Shown here in pieces: positions 34,453 through 46,184 of a stretch of 64,000 nucleotides of DNA. The notes under the pieces are model-generated. The model was not told the DNA's origin. It ran no database searches and was given only the letters and a program-made list of their open reading frames with translations. Origin of the DNA: Simmondsia chinensis (lineage: Eukaryota > Streptophyta > Magnoliopsida > Caryophyllales > Simmondsiaceae). Both the position numbers and the translations under genes were made by a program. Positions within the stretch are counted from its first letter, which is position 1. Every line of letters begins with the position of its first letter. The stretch lies in the NCBI GenBank assembly GCA_018398585.1, contig JAGTTD010000015.1, positions 30,027,478 through 30,091,477 on the forward strand. The letters run 5' to 3'.

Positions 34453-34697
34453 AACTAAAGAGAGCACCAATATGCCGTCATCGAATCTCATTAGAACTCA
34501 GAAATTAAGCTTACTTGGGCGAGAGTAGTATCAGGATGGGTGACCTCCTGGGAAGTCCTCATCCTCAGGTTGGGGGCAGTGGGAAACAGCCTCTCTTCAG
34601 GTTGACACCCTGAAGGGGGAAGGCTGCGTACATCCCCCCCTCCGGACCCTGCGCAGGTGGGAGCCCTTAAGGCACCGGGTATGTTCCTTTTTTTATA
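34453..34697 (+). mobile_element. 5S rRNA-headed SINE, full copy
   Basis: A 13-bp duplication TAATATTTTTACT (34440-34452, 34698-34710) flanks it. The 5S head is diverged at the front (AATATGCCGTCATCGAATC) but keeps GGGCGAGAGTAGTATCAGG and GTGACCTCCTGGGAAGTCC. The body and T-run end are as in the other copies. Confidence 0.9.
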
Positions 34698-35239
34698 TAA
34701 TATTTTTACTGTAGATTACTTTTTGATTGATGGAATACAAAACACATCCTTCTTCTCTCTCTTTCGCGTTTCTTCTTGCGCAAGGGATGAAACTCTAGCT
34801 CACTGTTTCTCACAAGTTCAACAGAAAGAATTAGAAGAAGAAGGAGAGAGAAAGAGAGAGAGAGAAGGGATGAAGAGGGAAGTAATTTCTTCATTAACCT
34901 CAAATTGATTACAATCCCTTCTATTTATACTGCTGGGCTTACTTACTACTGAAGTTTATTACATGTATGTAATTCCATACTAACAATTGACTAACGTATT
35001 ATTGTACTCGTCAGAGTGATGGGGCAAATGTTTGCATCGGCAATAGAGCTTTCTAAATATACGCTCGTCATTGTCTTTTGAGGAGGCCTGCCATAAAACC
35101 ATAAGCGCTAGCCGATTCCATTGCCGAATGTACTTTAGAGGTGGCGGAGATAGAGTTAGGATACGAACAAAGAAGTAACAAGAACACGGATGTGTATAAT
35201 TCATGGCTTAAAGGCCGAGGTGGATACACAATTCCTCCT

Positions 35240-35538
35240 TGGAAGATGGTTTTTTTTTTGGGAAAGTTGCAGTGTCGGAATATATCTGCAGCATTAAGGA
35301 GTGCTATCTTTGTGTAGGCATCTTTGGCGATGAGCTCTTTTAGTGTAACATTTTGTTTGATGTATGTCTGTACTTATTGTTGGGTGTTGATCTATATCTT
35401 GAGATGTGGCTGAAGGTAGATCTTGCTTTTTTATTTTTATTTTATTTTTGCCTTAATCTCTACTCACATATGTGTGGTCTCGGATTTCGTCTTCATGGGC
35501 CGCCAGTTATCGCTAATTATAAAAAAAAAAAAAAAAAA
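35240..35538 (+). mobile_element. 5'-truncated L1-type LINE 3' end
   Basis: T-rich 3' UTR ending GCTAATTATAAAAAAA with an 18-base A-run. It is close in style to 19490-19765 and to the end of 43650-45091. No coding. Confidence 0.5.
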
Positions 35539-35570
35539 GGAACTTCTACAATAGGAAGCAATGGTAAACA

Positions 35571-35935
35571 ACAACAACAACAATAATCTTAGTGCCTCAA
35601 AGGGCTCCTGCATAAGTAGGGTCTGGGGATAGATGTACACAGCATTTCCCCTTCCGGGAGCTACCTTGAAGGGAAGCTATTTCTGAGAATCCCAACCTAA
35701 GAAGCTTGTGAGCAGCATAAAGCATGATGGCCTGGCAGCAAGAAAACAACAAAGCATTTGAGCAGAGCAAAGCACAAGACAAGCAATACAAGCAAACTCA
35801 AAGCAAGCCAAACGATAGGCAAATAATAGGCAGATAAAATATCAATAGCCAATAAGCAGATAAGCAGATAGCAAATAGAAAGTAGGCAAGTAGCGAATCA
35901 GGAAAGCAAGTACGCACATAAGTGTGCCGAAGAGG
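35571..35935 (-). mobile_element. RTE LINE 3' end, 5'-truncated
   Basis: A perfect 21-bp duplication (35550-35570, 35936-35956) bounds 365 bp. On the minus strand there is a 3' UTR rich in GCTTATTGGC/TTGCTT words, then the shared body and a TTG-repeat tail. It shows that the body belongs to the LINE 3' end, since LINE UTR precedes it directly. Confidence 0.85.
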
Positions 35936-36044
35936 AATAGGAAGCAATGGTAAACATAAACATTAATTTGCTTCCCGGGGTATATGATGTACAAATAGAG
36001 ACTTTTGTAATACATTCTCATAAAAAATTCATCATAACATAAAG

Positions 36045-36950
36045 TTATTTCGTATTATTTATTTTAGATGATTTTGGTGGAATAGGATGAGCCAAACTCA
36101 AACTCTGTGGTATAATTTGTGCAATCTTATTATCTTCTTCAAGAGGATTTTTCTTAAGTGAAGGGATATATTTTTAGTCTTGCAGATGCGTATAAGTATG
36201 TGTCTATCTTTCCTATGAGGTTATGTCATGGTATGGGCTAAGGCCCTAGGCGAGTAAGTTACGGTGTAATGGCCTTGGGCTGCTGGGTGAGTAACTTGTC
36301 GGTTTGTTGTTTTTCATATGTCTGCTAGGTTATATGGTGAATTTCCAATATCTAATTTTTGTTCCTTGGACTCTTGGCTTTTTTTGCGCTTTTTCATGTC
36401 TTTTATTCATGCATATAATTTTTCATTCATTCGTCAATGAACCCGTGAACTTTTTATTTCTAGATGAAGAATTTTCTGGACCTGAGCAAAGAGGATCACA
36501 TCGTAGCTTCACAACTATTAGACCTATGCCCGTGACTCCCATAACTCAGTATTTACAACATTTTGAAGAACTCGCGAGAGAGACATTCTCATGCACAACT
36601 GGACTCTCCAGCCTCCTTGCACCCTGCAAATGAGTCCGTCCCTAAATATAATTCGAGCTTTCTCTAACGCATCTTGATTGAAATGTATAAAGAGTTAAAT
36701 TCCAATGCCAATTCTGATGAAGAGCCTTAGAATGTGGGGTTAATGTGTAGTCTTGCACTTGACTAATATGTTCTTGAGTGTATTGTAATGTTGTATCTTT
36801 CATTTCTCGCAAATATAACTTTATCGTTGTGTAGCTTTTGGATCTTGGATGCGTTCGATTCTTTGGTTTCTTGAAATGTGTCGGTGTTTTTGTCGAGGTC
36901 CTTTTGGCAATCCATTACATGATAACCCCGCTATCATATTTATGAATGAC
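36045..36950 (+). repeat. Unrecognised segment, copy A (inverted partner of 41745-42860)
   Basis: This is collinear with the minus strand of 41745-42860 over some 900 bp: GGTATGGGCTAAGGCCCTAGG and the following GCGAGTAAGTTA, then ATTTCTAGATGAAGA, the reading frame, then CACTTGACTAATATGTTCTTG. The frame 36304-36633 contains LFLDEEFSGPEQRGSHRSF and TTIRPMPVTPITQ and is truncated relative to copy B. It is possibly part of a large retroelement or a duplicated gene fragment. I do not recognise the protein. Confidence 0.6.
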
Positions 36951-37756
36951 AGTGATTTCTTGAGATGAATTAAAACCTTAAACTTTAAGAACCAGTAATC
37001 AAATTGAAGCACAAGAAATTATTGCAAGAAATTAAAGTAAAAGGAAGAAGGAAAGAATGCACCACGACTTTAACAGTGCTTCACTTTTAATTAGGACGTT
37101 AGTCCACTTACCAAGTGACTACACTCTTTGTCACTTGAGCTTTTCACTAAGGCTCGAGATCCAATCTCTTGTAACCAATTCTTTTGTGTGGATGTTCAAA
37201 ACCAATCATTTACAACTAATCTTTCTGTAACTTAGGCTCATGATTCAATCTTTTTTAACAACTTCTCCTTTTGTAAGGAGGTTTAGGATCAACTTTTTTA
37301 CAAGAAAATTACATAAAATCTCCATATTATTTGTTTAAATAACAAAAAATGCCCTTGCAAATAAAATCACTCGCTAAACTCCCTCACTTTTAAATACCAA
37401 ATACTTTATCCCTAATTTATTTTTTTGACCATTTTATCCCTCAAAATAAAAGTAGTGAGAGTTTTATGTTTCTTAGGAAAAAATGAGGAGCTTTTATATT
37501 TTTATAAAAATAGATTTTTCTATATTTATAAAAATTATTATTTTAATTAATTATAATAATTATATTAGAATTTTAGAAAATAAAAAGAATACTTTTGAAA
37601 TTTTTAAATATTTTTTTGTTTAAAATAATTTAAAATTAGATTAATAGATTTAAAGCTAAAAAAAATATAAATTTTAAAAAATACAGAAAAATGATTTTTG
37701 GAAATAGCTTAAAATATAATAATATTTTTTAACATTGACAAAATTAGATAATGAAT

Positions 37757-39057
37757 CAACAACAACAATAGTCCCAGTGTCAAAGGCTCCCACGAAAGCG
37801 GGGTCTAGGGGGGTGGATGTATGCAGCCTTCCCCCTTCCAGGTGGAAGAGAGGCTGTTTTCGAGGCTCCCAACCTGAATATCGTGTCGTCATGGGAGCAG
37901 GCATCGTGAAAGCATAAGCAAAAGCACAAAGAATAAACACGGAGCACAGCAAAAAAAAAAAAAAAAAAAAAAAAACTAGTGCTACAGAGTATATTGAACA
38001 TAAGACAACTACAAGGCACATAATACCCAAGTAGTACAAGGCCAATAGTATGTGAGTGAACCTAAGCAAATAAATCAGCCGATAAGTGCACCCCCTGAGA
38101 TAATTTCAGCCTAGAAACTCTTCGCTTCAGTCGGCTGCCCTTATGCTTGCTCTCCATCGAGCTCTATCTAAGGCCATCTCCTCTCCTAGGTTTAGGTGGG
38201 TTAGGTCTTGTCGGACCGTCTCCAGCCAACTCTTCTTTGGCCTGCCCCTCCCTCTTCTTCCTGGTGTAGTATGTAATTGTTCACATCTCCTGGCTGGGGC
38301 TGTGGCCGGTCTCTTGCTAACATGTCCAAACTATCTCAAGCGTTGCTCTCTCAATTTATCCTCAATCGGGGCAACGCCCAATTTACCTCTTATAATGTCA
38401 TTTCTGACCCTATCTTTTCTTGTGTGACCACACATTCATTGCATCATCCTCATCTCTGCCACCTTCATCTTCTGTGTATGATGTTGCTTCATTGGGCGAC
38501 AGTCCGCACCATACAACATAGCCGGTCTCACTACCGTCCTGTAGTATTTTCCCTTTAGCTTTAGTGGGAACTTTCTATCACAAAATACCCCGGAGGCCAT
38601 CCTCCACTTCTGCCAACCTACATTAATCCTGTTGTTGACATCCTCATCAACCTCACCATTCTGCTGTATCATGGAGCCCAAGTGTCTAAAACTCTTCTTA
38701 CTCAGTAAGGTCTCAGCTCCTACCTTGACATCTCCTATACTAGGCGTGGTGGAGTGACCGAACTTGAGTTCCATGTACTCGGTCTTGGTTCTGCTGATCC
38801 GTAAGCCCTTCGATTCCAAAGCCCTTCTCCATAATTCTAGCTTTTCATTAATGTTTGCTCGAGAGCCCCCCACCAAACCTATTCATCTGCAAAAAGCATA
38901 CACTAAGGCACATCTCCTTGGATGTGCCTAGTGAACTCATCCATGACTAGAATGAGCAGAAAGGGACTCAAGACAGAACCTTGGTGTATTCCCACTGCAA
39001 TAGGGAAAGTGTCTGTCTCCCCTTCCACTGTACGCATATTAGTTTGTGCATCCTCAT
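37757..39057 (-). mobile_element. RTE-type LINE, 5'-truncated, inside the long-TIR element
   Basis: A 19-bp target duplication with one mismatch (37738-37756, 39058-39076) bounds it. The minus strand encodes the RT palm (frame broken after FAD at about 38880), LRISRTKTEYMELKFGH, FRHLGSMIQQNGEVDEDV and the RTE C-terminal region. Stops replace Trp in two places (MRMMQ-stop at 38436; the RLRWFGH site). An A/T homopolymer lies at 37951-37975. The 3' end carries the shared body and a CAA/TTG tail. Confidence 0.88.
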
Positions 39058-39540
39058 ACAAAATTAAATAATGAATATAAAACTAAAAATATTTATAAAT
39101 TAAAAATCAAGAATTTTCGACTTTTAGTCAAAAAAAAATAGGAATTGAATGTATTTACGAGAAAGAATAGGAGCTTAAAATATTGTTACACAAAAGATGT
39201 AGGAATTTTTAATTATTGATATAAATATAATTATTCAAATTAATTAGAATAAAGACATTATAAATTTAGAAAATAATAAAATATTTTAAAATCTAAAAAA
39301 TATAAGATAACATATAATAATTAGTGATCAAAAATAAATTTTAAAATTAGATTAATAAATTTAAAACTAAAAAATAGATGAAATTAAATATTTAAAAATA
39401 AATTATGAAAAAATATTTTTTGAAAACATTTAAAAACTGAAATTAAAAATATTATCACATTTTTTTAAAAATTCAAAAAATTATTTTTTCATTATTTATT
39501 TCAAATTTTTTATTTTTTTACTAAAAATTATCTACATTTT

Positions 39541-40020
39541 AGGCGCAGTTTCAGAAAAAAGCCTCGCTTTTTTAAATTTTCAAAGTCGCACTTAAACTTT
39601 TCGCAAAAATTTCAATGTCGCACCTAGTGCTAACACCATTAACTTTCCGTTACATGAAACATCGCGTTTTGAGTATAAATGCATCAAAAAACCAAATTTC
39701 ACTTACTTTAATATTAAGTAATGTATTTAAAAAATGACGAAACCACCTTTTACCTTAGAATTTGTTAAGTGTTTGGCGCACTACAATAATATTTTGCCAA
39801 AAAATTAAATTTTAGTTCTTCTTCTTTGGTCTAATATTTATTTTATTAAAAACTACAAAAATATTTATATGGAGGATATTTCAGTAAATTCATATTTAAT
39901 TTAACGAAAATTTAATGACGTTAGCAGTAGGTGTGACATTGAAATTTTTTTGAAAGTTTTAGGTGTGACTTTGAAAAATTATTAAAGTTAGGTAGTTTTC
40001 TAAAACCGCACCAATATAGG
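39541..40020. repeat. Long-TIR MITE nested in the MULE-like element
   Basis: About 90-bp imperfect inverted ends: AGTCGCACTTAAACTTTTCG, TTCAATGTCGCACCTAGTGC at the left against GTAGGTGTGACATTGAAA, TTAGGTGTGACTTTGAAAA at the right. The interior is AT-rich and noncoding. Confidence 0.7.
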
Positions 40021-40440
40021 TGGTTTTCAGTAAAAACCCTTTTAAATTTAAAATTTTAAATCTAATTTGAAATTATTTTATACAAAAAAATATTATATTT
40101 TATCTCATAATATTTTTTTATAAAAATTATAAAAATATTTTTTTATCTTTTAAACTTATAATATCATTACTTTAATTAACTAAAATAATTATAGTTTTAT
40201 AAATATACAGAACTCTCTTTTTTTCTAAAAATAAAAATTCCTAATTTTTGCCTAAGATTATAAACTCCTTCTAAAAACAAAATTAAACACTTAATCCCCT
40301 TCTTTTTTAAGGGAAAAATTGTCAAAAAAAATTAAATATGGATTTAGTATTTGGTTTTTAAAAGTAAGGGTGTTTAGTAAGTGATTTTATTTGTTGGGGA
40401 GGGCTGTTACTGAAGAAAAATATATTGTGCAATTTACTCT

Positions 40441-41744
40441 TAAAAAATTACTGCAAAAGTAGCCATTAAGAACTACCGTAGGCTTGTGTGTTGACACAAA
40501 GTCCTATTTGTTGATACACACCAGCCCAGTGTAGCTACTATTGTCTATGTATCGACACTCAAAACGTCTAGGAGTGTTTGAACCTTGTTGACTGTTGGTC
40601 TTGATTTATTGCCATTTTTAAGCTGATTCTTAAATAGATAAGTTATTAATCAAGCCAAAATATCACCCTAAGAAAGTTTTATGAATCTCTTCATTTTTGA
40701 CATGCCTCCAATAACAACACATAAAAATTTTCCATTGAAAATATGAATCGGCTCAAAGCTAAATGGAGTTCTTTATAAATAGAATTTTGATATCAAAATT
40801 AGAATCTTTTTAAAATATTTTTGACAGAGCACCACAAGTCAATTGAGGCATGTAAGTCAATCCAAAATATCTGATCCCAAGTCCTAAAAAACAGACAAAC
40901 TTCTTGAAGTGCATCGGATCACGTTCTTTTGATTTTGGGTCAGACTTGATGTTTCTTGCTTTGTCATGAGCCATTTCCAACAAGGTTAAAACAATTAGAC
41001 ATAATGATGCACCAATTAGTGGTACAAAAGGATCAATTGTACAAAAAGATTAGATCATGAGCCTACATGACAAAAAGATCAGTTGTAAATGGTTGGTCTT
41101 GAGCATACATACAAAAGGACTGATTACAAATGATTGGATCCCGAGCCTAAATTTCAAAATGATCATCAAGCTTGGTAAAAGGCTCAAGTGACAAAGAATG
41201 CAGTCACTTAGGAAGTGGACTAGCTAATTCCTAATTGAAAGTGAACTATTATAAAAGTCATAGTGCGTTCTTTCCTTCTTCTCTTTATTTTTTTATTTGT
41301 TGCAATGATTATTTGTGCTTCGTTTTGATTACTAGTTCAAAAGATTAAGATTTAATTTTATCGTGAAAGAACTAATTCAATCATTGCCCCTAGGTTGCTC
41401 TTTGGACCTTTAACATTATATACATGACATGTTTTAGTATTTATTACAATCTCAACTTGATATATCCCAGCTCTAACATGTCATACTCATGATGATCTAT
41501 AATAACGAAAAGATTTCATCTCAAGAAATCGTCATCTTCCATTAGTCTGATATAATGGGATAAAACTAACAATTAACTACTAACTGACCGACATTCAAAA
41601 GTATTGGCGCCAAAACACGGCTAAGCATTTACATGGCAACATTGTACTAAAGAATACTAGTTTGACTCCTACTAAAGACTTAACTAATTATTACAACCAA
41701 TGACTTATTAATCCCTATATTCTACTATTTCCCGATCATGACAA
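40441..41744. other. No gene recognised
   Basis: Noncoding spacer between the MULE-like element and copy B of the inverted pair. 40985-41210 holds a few loosely repeated phrases (ACAAAAGGATCAATTGTAC, ACAAAAAGATCAGTTGTAA, ACAAAAGGACTGATTACAA). Confidence 0.45.
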
Positions 41745-42860
41745 TAATAAACACACATAAAGGTCAAAATAGTAGACAAACAACTAGGGCTATCATACTA
41801 TGGATTGCCAGAAGGATCTAGACAAAAATACTGACATCTTTCAAGAAACCAAAGAGACAAACGCGCCTAAGCTCGAAAAACTAAACAACAATAGGGTTTT
41901 ATTTGCAATAAATGATAGAACTAAAGTCAAGAACATATTAGTCAAGTGTAAAACCGCGTCTTACCCCCACATTCGATGGCTACACATCAAGAACAGCCAG
42001 AGCATTTAGCTTTTCATGCAATTCAATGAAGAAGAGATCAAGAAAGCTGAATTCGTATGAAGGAACGGACTCATTTGCAGCTTGCAAGGACGCTGAAGAG
42101 TCCAGTTGTGCCCGTCGACGGCACTTTCTCAACATATCGTTATAAACACTGAGTTCTGGTGGACATCGTCCAAGATGTCTGTAAGGCGAGACATCATGTG
42201 GAGATCTGCCCTCTATGGGATGATTGTTTTCTCCTTGTGTGCGATGAAGAGGAGCTGGTAAAGAAACTATTGGAAACAACTGAATTGTGGGAGTCACAGG
42301 CATAGGTCCAATAGTTATAAAGCTACGATGAAATCCTCTTTGCTCGGGTCCAGGAAGCTCTTCATCTAGAAATAAAAGCTTAACGAATTTATTGACAAAT
42401 TAATGTAAAATTATATGCATGAACGGAAGACGTGAAAAAAGCACAAAAAAAGAGATAAAGGAAGAAAAATTAGATATCGGAAATTCACTATATAAGTTGG
42501 TGGACATGAAGAACAGGAAGCCGACGAGGCGCATAACTTACTCACCTAGGGCCATAACGCCATAACCTACCCGTCTGGGACTGCAACACTATAACTTACT
42601 TATCTAGGGTCACAACTTACTTGCCGAGGGCCACAACCCACACACCATAGCACCATAACTTACTCGCCTAGGGCCTTAGCCCATACCATGACATAATCTC
42701 ATAGGAAAGATAGACACATACTTAACATATGCAAGACTAAAAATACGTCTCCTCACCCAAGAAAAATCCTCTCAAAGAAGAGAAGGATATTGTATAAATT
42801 CTACCACAGGACATAGGTTTTTCATTCTATCCCACCAATCTAAAACAAGTAATTCAACCC
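41745..42860 (-). repeat. Unrecognised segment, copy B, with the longer reading frame
   Basis: On the minus strand: a leader, then a block of irregular subrepeats (CTAGGCGAGTAAGTTATGG-like units, 42530-42700), then an open frame. The frame runs from LLFLDEELPGPEQRGFHRSF through IGPMPVTPTIQLFPIVSLP and DVSPYRHLGRCPPELSVYND to ELHEKLNALAVLDV-stop at 41980. The first Met (42303) gives 107 residues, but the similarity to copy A starts earlier, just after ATTTCTAG, a possible splice acceptor. No known domain. Either a retroelement accessory frame or a captured host exon. Confidence 0.55.
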
Positions 42861-42892
42861 AAATTACTTGAACCTTAAATTATCTAACCAAA

Positions 42893-43507
42893 CTTTAGAC
42901 CGATGCGACCTAACTCTAGGATTAAAGTTACCTAAATATTGACCGAAAATTAAGATAACTGAAATCCAAAAATGACCATTTTCGAGTTGAATGTGATACA
43001 ACCTAGCCTATAAGAAAATCGAAATCATCAACCTAATTGAGTTGAAACCAAAGACGACTTGAACCTAAAATGATTCACCTTAACACACTCTTCACCTAAG
43101 TTTGAACAACCATAAGATAGCAAAAATTTAAAATGATATATTTCGATTAATGACCTAAAATCAAGATGATTAAAACTTCAAATGACCTAAATTAACTTAA
43201 TCCCGATCCATGCAAATTTGATTTGTAAAATGAGCTACCCCAAAATCTTACATGAATCAAAAACAAACTATTTCACCCTACCTAAAACTCGATTAGAAAG
43301 TCGATATTTTTTTCTTGATAATTAGCGATAAAATCATGATACAAAAACCGGCGTGCCAAGAAGGCGGAGCTCGAGATCGCACATGAGTGGGAAGAGATCA
43401 AGACGATAATGCTAAAAATTTGAGATAACTTGAACTAGAAGTGGTTCGAGCTAACTAAAACCCATTCTTTACTCAATCAAAATTCAAAATGCTCAAACTC
43501 GACCTAC
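42893..43507. repeat. Degenerate ATGACCTAAA/CGACTTGAAC word repeat
   Basis: Repeated words such as GACCTAA, AAATGACC, TTGAACCTAAAATGA and AACTCGA are spaced irregularly. No coding. It is similar in style to 22780-22880 and 50870-51000. Confidence 0.45.
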
Positions 43508-43649
43508 CAAAAATATGTGGTGACTTAAATAGTTATGAAATTATAATTACAACCTCTTATTCATTTAATTAATTAACCAAATATGAATTTTAGTTCCATC
43601 CTAATTCCAGTAATCAAAATTGAAATTAAAGTTCCAACGATGATAAAAG

Positions 43650-45091
43650 GGGAGTACCATGTATCAAATGGGAGCTAATTCAGAAGCCTAAGCATTTAGG
43701 GGGTTTGGGAGTAGGTGATCCTCTAATCAAAAATTCTGCATTGCTATTTAAGTGGTGGTGGGGGTTTTTAGATGAGGGTGATTCTTTTTGGAAAAAAGGT
43801 TGTTTGTTCAATTTATGGAGGAAGCACACAAGACCTAACTCTTACACAAGTGTTGCCTTCAATGAACTCTCCATGGAAGGCTATTGTAGGTATATCTGAT
43901 AAATCAGGGGCTGATCAGCTGATAGCCAAAGTAGCAGAGCTGAAATTAGGCAGTGGAGAGAAGATAAAATTCTAGCAGCATACATGGTGTGGGGATATGT
44001 CATTCCAGCAGAAATTCCCCGACTTATTTAAGGTCCCTTTGCAAAGAGATCACTACATATCTCAAATGGGAGTGTGGGATGGATTAGAATGGAGATGGAT
44101 ACTTAATTGGAGGAGAAGTCTCTTTGCTAGGGAGGAGCCAAATGTAAATGCACTTAACCTTATCCTCAGCCAGGTTCAACCTAACAGGGAAGGTCAAGAC
44201 AAACTATGGTGGAACTTGGAGTCTGATGGTTCATTCTCGGTGAGATCATTCTGTCAAGCAGCTATTGATCAGCTCTCAGGGGGAATTTCAAGGGATCACC
44301 TAGTGTGTGGGGCGTGGAAAGGCTTAGCTCCTCCTAAGGTTGAAATTTTGGTTTGGATGGCATTGCTTGGTAAAATGAACACGAAAGAAAAGGCTGTGGA
44401 ATATAGGTATCATTAGAGATCAAGATAGATAGTGTCCCCTATGTGGTAAAAAGGAAGAAAGCATTGATCATCTCTTCCTCACTTGTGAGGAATCTTGGAA
44501 GGTATGGTGTTCCTGCTTCAATTGGTGGGGAATCCAATCAATGTGCCCGCAATTCTTCAAAGATCACTTCTTTCAATGGTCCTCTTATGTGGTAGGCCGG
44601 AATTTTCAAAGGAAAGCATGGATGTCTCTGTTCTTTGTGATCATTTGGGAGATTTGGTGCACTAGGAATAACATTGTCTTCCAAAATGACCGATGGAATT
44701 TGAGGGATGTCATTTGGTCCAGCAAGCTAAGGTTAGGTTTCTGGGTGAAGGCTTGGTGTGCTGAATTCCCGTACTGTCCAACATAAGTTACATGCTCAGT
44801 GGCTAGCATAAAAAAATTGGCAGCCTAGGAGCATCCCAGATTGTTCTGCTGCAAGGATGGGAGGCTGAGTATATTCTAGGGTTTATGACGTTCTGGGATG
44901 GGTGTGGGAGTTTCTGATATTTTGTGTTTTTAGGTGTCATAGGCCTAAGCATTTCTTGTTTTGGATTGGGGTGCTGCATTTTGGGTTCATTTTGTGTTGT
45001 AATCTTCTTGTGGTTCTATATTTTTGGGGCCCTCTGTGTGGCAGTCGCTTTTTGTATTGAGCTTTTGCTCTTTATAATTATCAAAAAAAAA
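43650..45091 (+). pseudogene. L1-type LINE 3' half (RT C-terminal/zinc-binding domain), broken
   Basis: Frames decode to the plant L1 ORF2 C-terminal region: KPKHLGGLGVGDPLIKN and ALLFKWWWGFLDEGDSFWKK (first frame), then WNLESDGSFSVRSF and WKGLAPPKVEILVWMALLGK (43997-44416), LFLTCEESWKVWC, and FFVIIWEIWCTRNNIVFQN (44541-44786). The frames are split by shifts and a TAG. It ends AATTATC plus an A-run, the L1 signature in this window. No 5' part; a dead 5'-truncated copy. Confidence 0.85.
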
Positions 45092-45790
45092 TTCTATGTG
45101 CCGATTAGATCCTTATATGTCGTTATATTTGATTGTCTCTATTTAATCCATGTACAATTTATATATAATCAATTCAGTCCTGGAATAAGAATAAGGTTAG
45201 GTAGGAAACGAAAATTGGGATGGTAGTAATGTCATGGTACAATCTATTTAAACTGTATCTAAAATTTGAGAAAAATAATATACGAGGAAAAGAAAATTAG
45301 AAAGAAGTATGAGAAGAAGAAGAGTACAAAAGAGTTTAATGAGAAGAAGGAGAAATCGTTTAGCAGAAGAAACTAACTAAATATAAAATTCTTTATTACT
45401 AATAACTTTTAACAACCTTATTTTTTCTAATAATTATACTAATATTTAGTACATATCTCTTTTACTTATACAACGAAATTCTAGATAATCATTTGAAAAT
45501 GAACGATCAAAATTATTTGCATTAGCATAATAATATTTATATTAAGAAACTCTGACTTCTGAAAATTAATATTAAATTAATTATTTTGTAACGTATATTT
45601 CGATTACTTATAGCATTTTTGTACCTATCCCGTCTTCTATAGGACTGAAGAATGTGTTTATTCTGTGTTATATATGCATTAGTATTGTACGTTCAATTGG
45701 AGTACCAATAATAAATTTTGTTTCTCATTTTATTATTTGGAGGCGATGAATAGATCAAATATTTGTAATTGATTAAATAAATTACCACTC

Positions 45791-45919
45791 TCAGGTTGGG
45801 GGTCCCCGAAAACAGACTCTCTTCAGGTTGACATCCTGAAGGGGGAAGGCTGCGTACATCTACCCCCAGACCTCGCTTTTGTGGGAGCCCTTGAGGCACT
45901 GGGATTGTTGTTGCTGTTG
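45791..45919 (+). mobile_element. Headless SINE/RTE tail
   Basis: Shared body CAGGTTGGGGGTCCCCG ... GGAAGGCTGCGTACATC ... GAGGCACTGGGATTG with a TTGTTGCTGTTG tail. No 5S head. Confidence 0.7.
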
Positions 45920-45920
45920 G

Positions 45921-46063
45921 TTAACAGTATCGGTTTCAATTTCAAATTTTTCGGTAAGAAATTCCGGGATAGTGTACTTTGTTTCGGGATCCTCGTCTAC
46001 AATAAGTGCCGAGAGCCTTCCATTTACAAGAACGACATCGCTATTGCTTCCCTCTTCGGATTC
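45921..46063 (-). pseudogene. Orphan exon-like fragment, acidic reading frame
   Basis: The minus strand is open and protein-like for 47 codons: ESEEGSNSDVVLVNGRLSAL then IVDEDPETKYTIPEFLTEKF then EIETDTVN. One edge is a long A/T homopolymer (46064-46088) ending in AG. The other edge abuts a SINE/RTE tail. I do not recognise the family. Confidence 0.4.
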
Positions 46064-46184
46064 CTTTTTTTTTTTTTTTTTTTTTTTTGTGTTTTCTTGA
46101 GTAATAGTGGTGTTTATTTAACGATAAATATAGAAGTTCCTTAATAGTAGTAGTGTTTGTTAGTAATATCTTTAAATTTCATTT

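Larger units (their letters stand above)
37306..40440. mobile_element. Large element with ~380-bp terminal inverted repeats (MULE-like)
   Basis: The left arm (37306-37735) and right arm (40030-40440) are inverted copies. ATAAAATCACTCGCTAAACT on the left answers AGTAAGTGATTTTAT on the right, and TTTTTGTTTAAAATAATTTAAA answers the right arm around 40060-40090. Long AT-rich arms suggest a Mutator-type or other foldback transposon, but no transposase is present and no target duplication was seen. An RTE LINE (37757-39057) and a long-TIR MITE (39541-40020) are nested inside. Confidence 0.65.
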
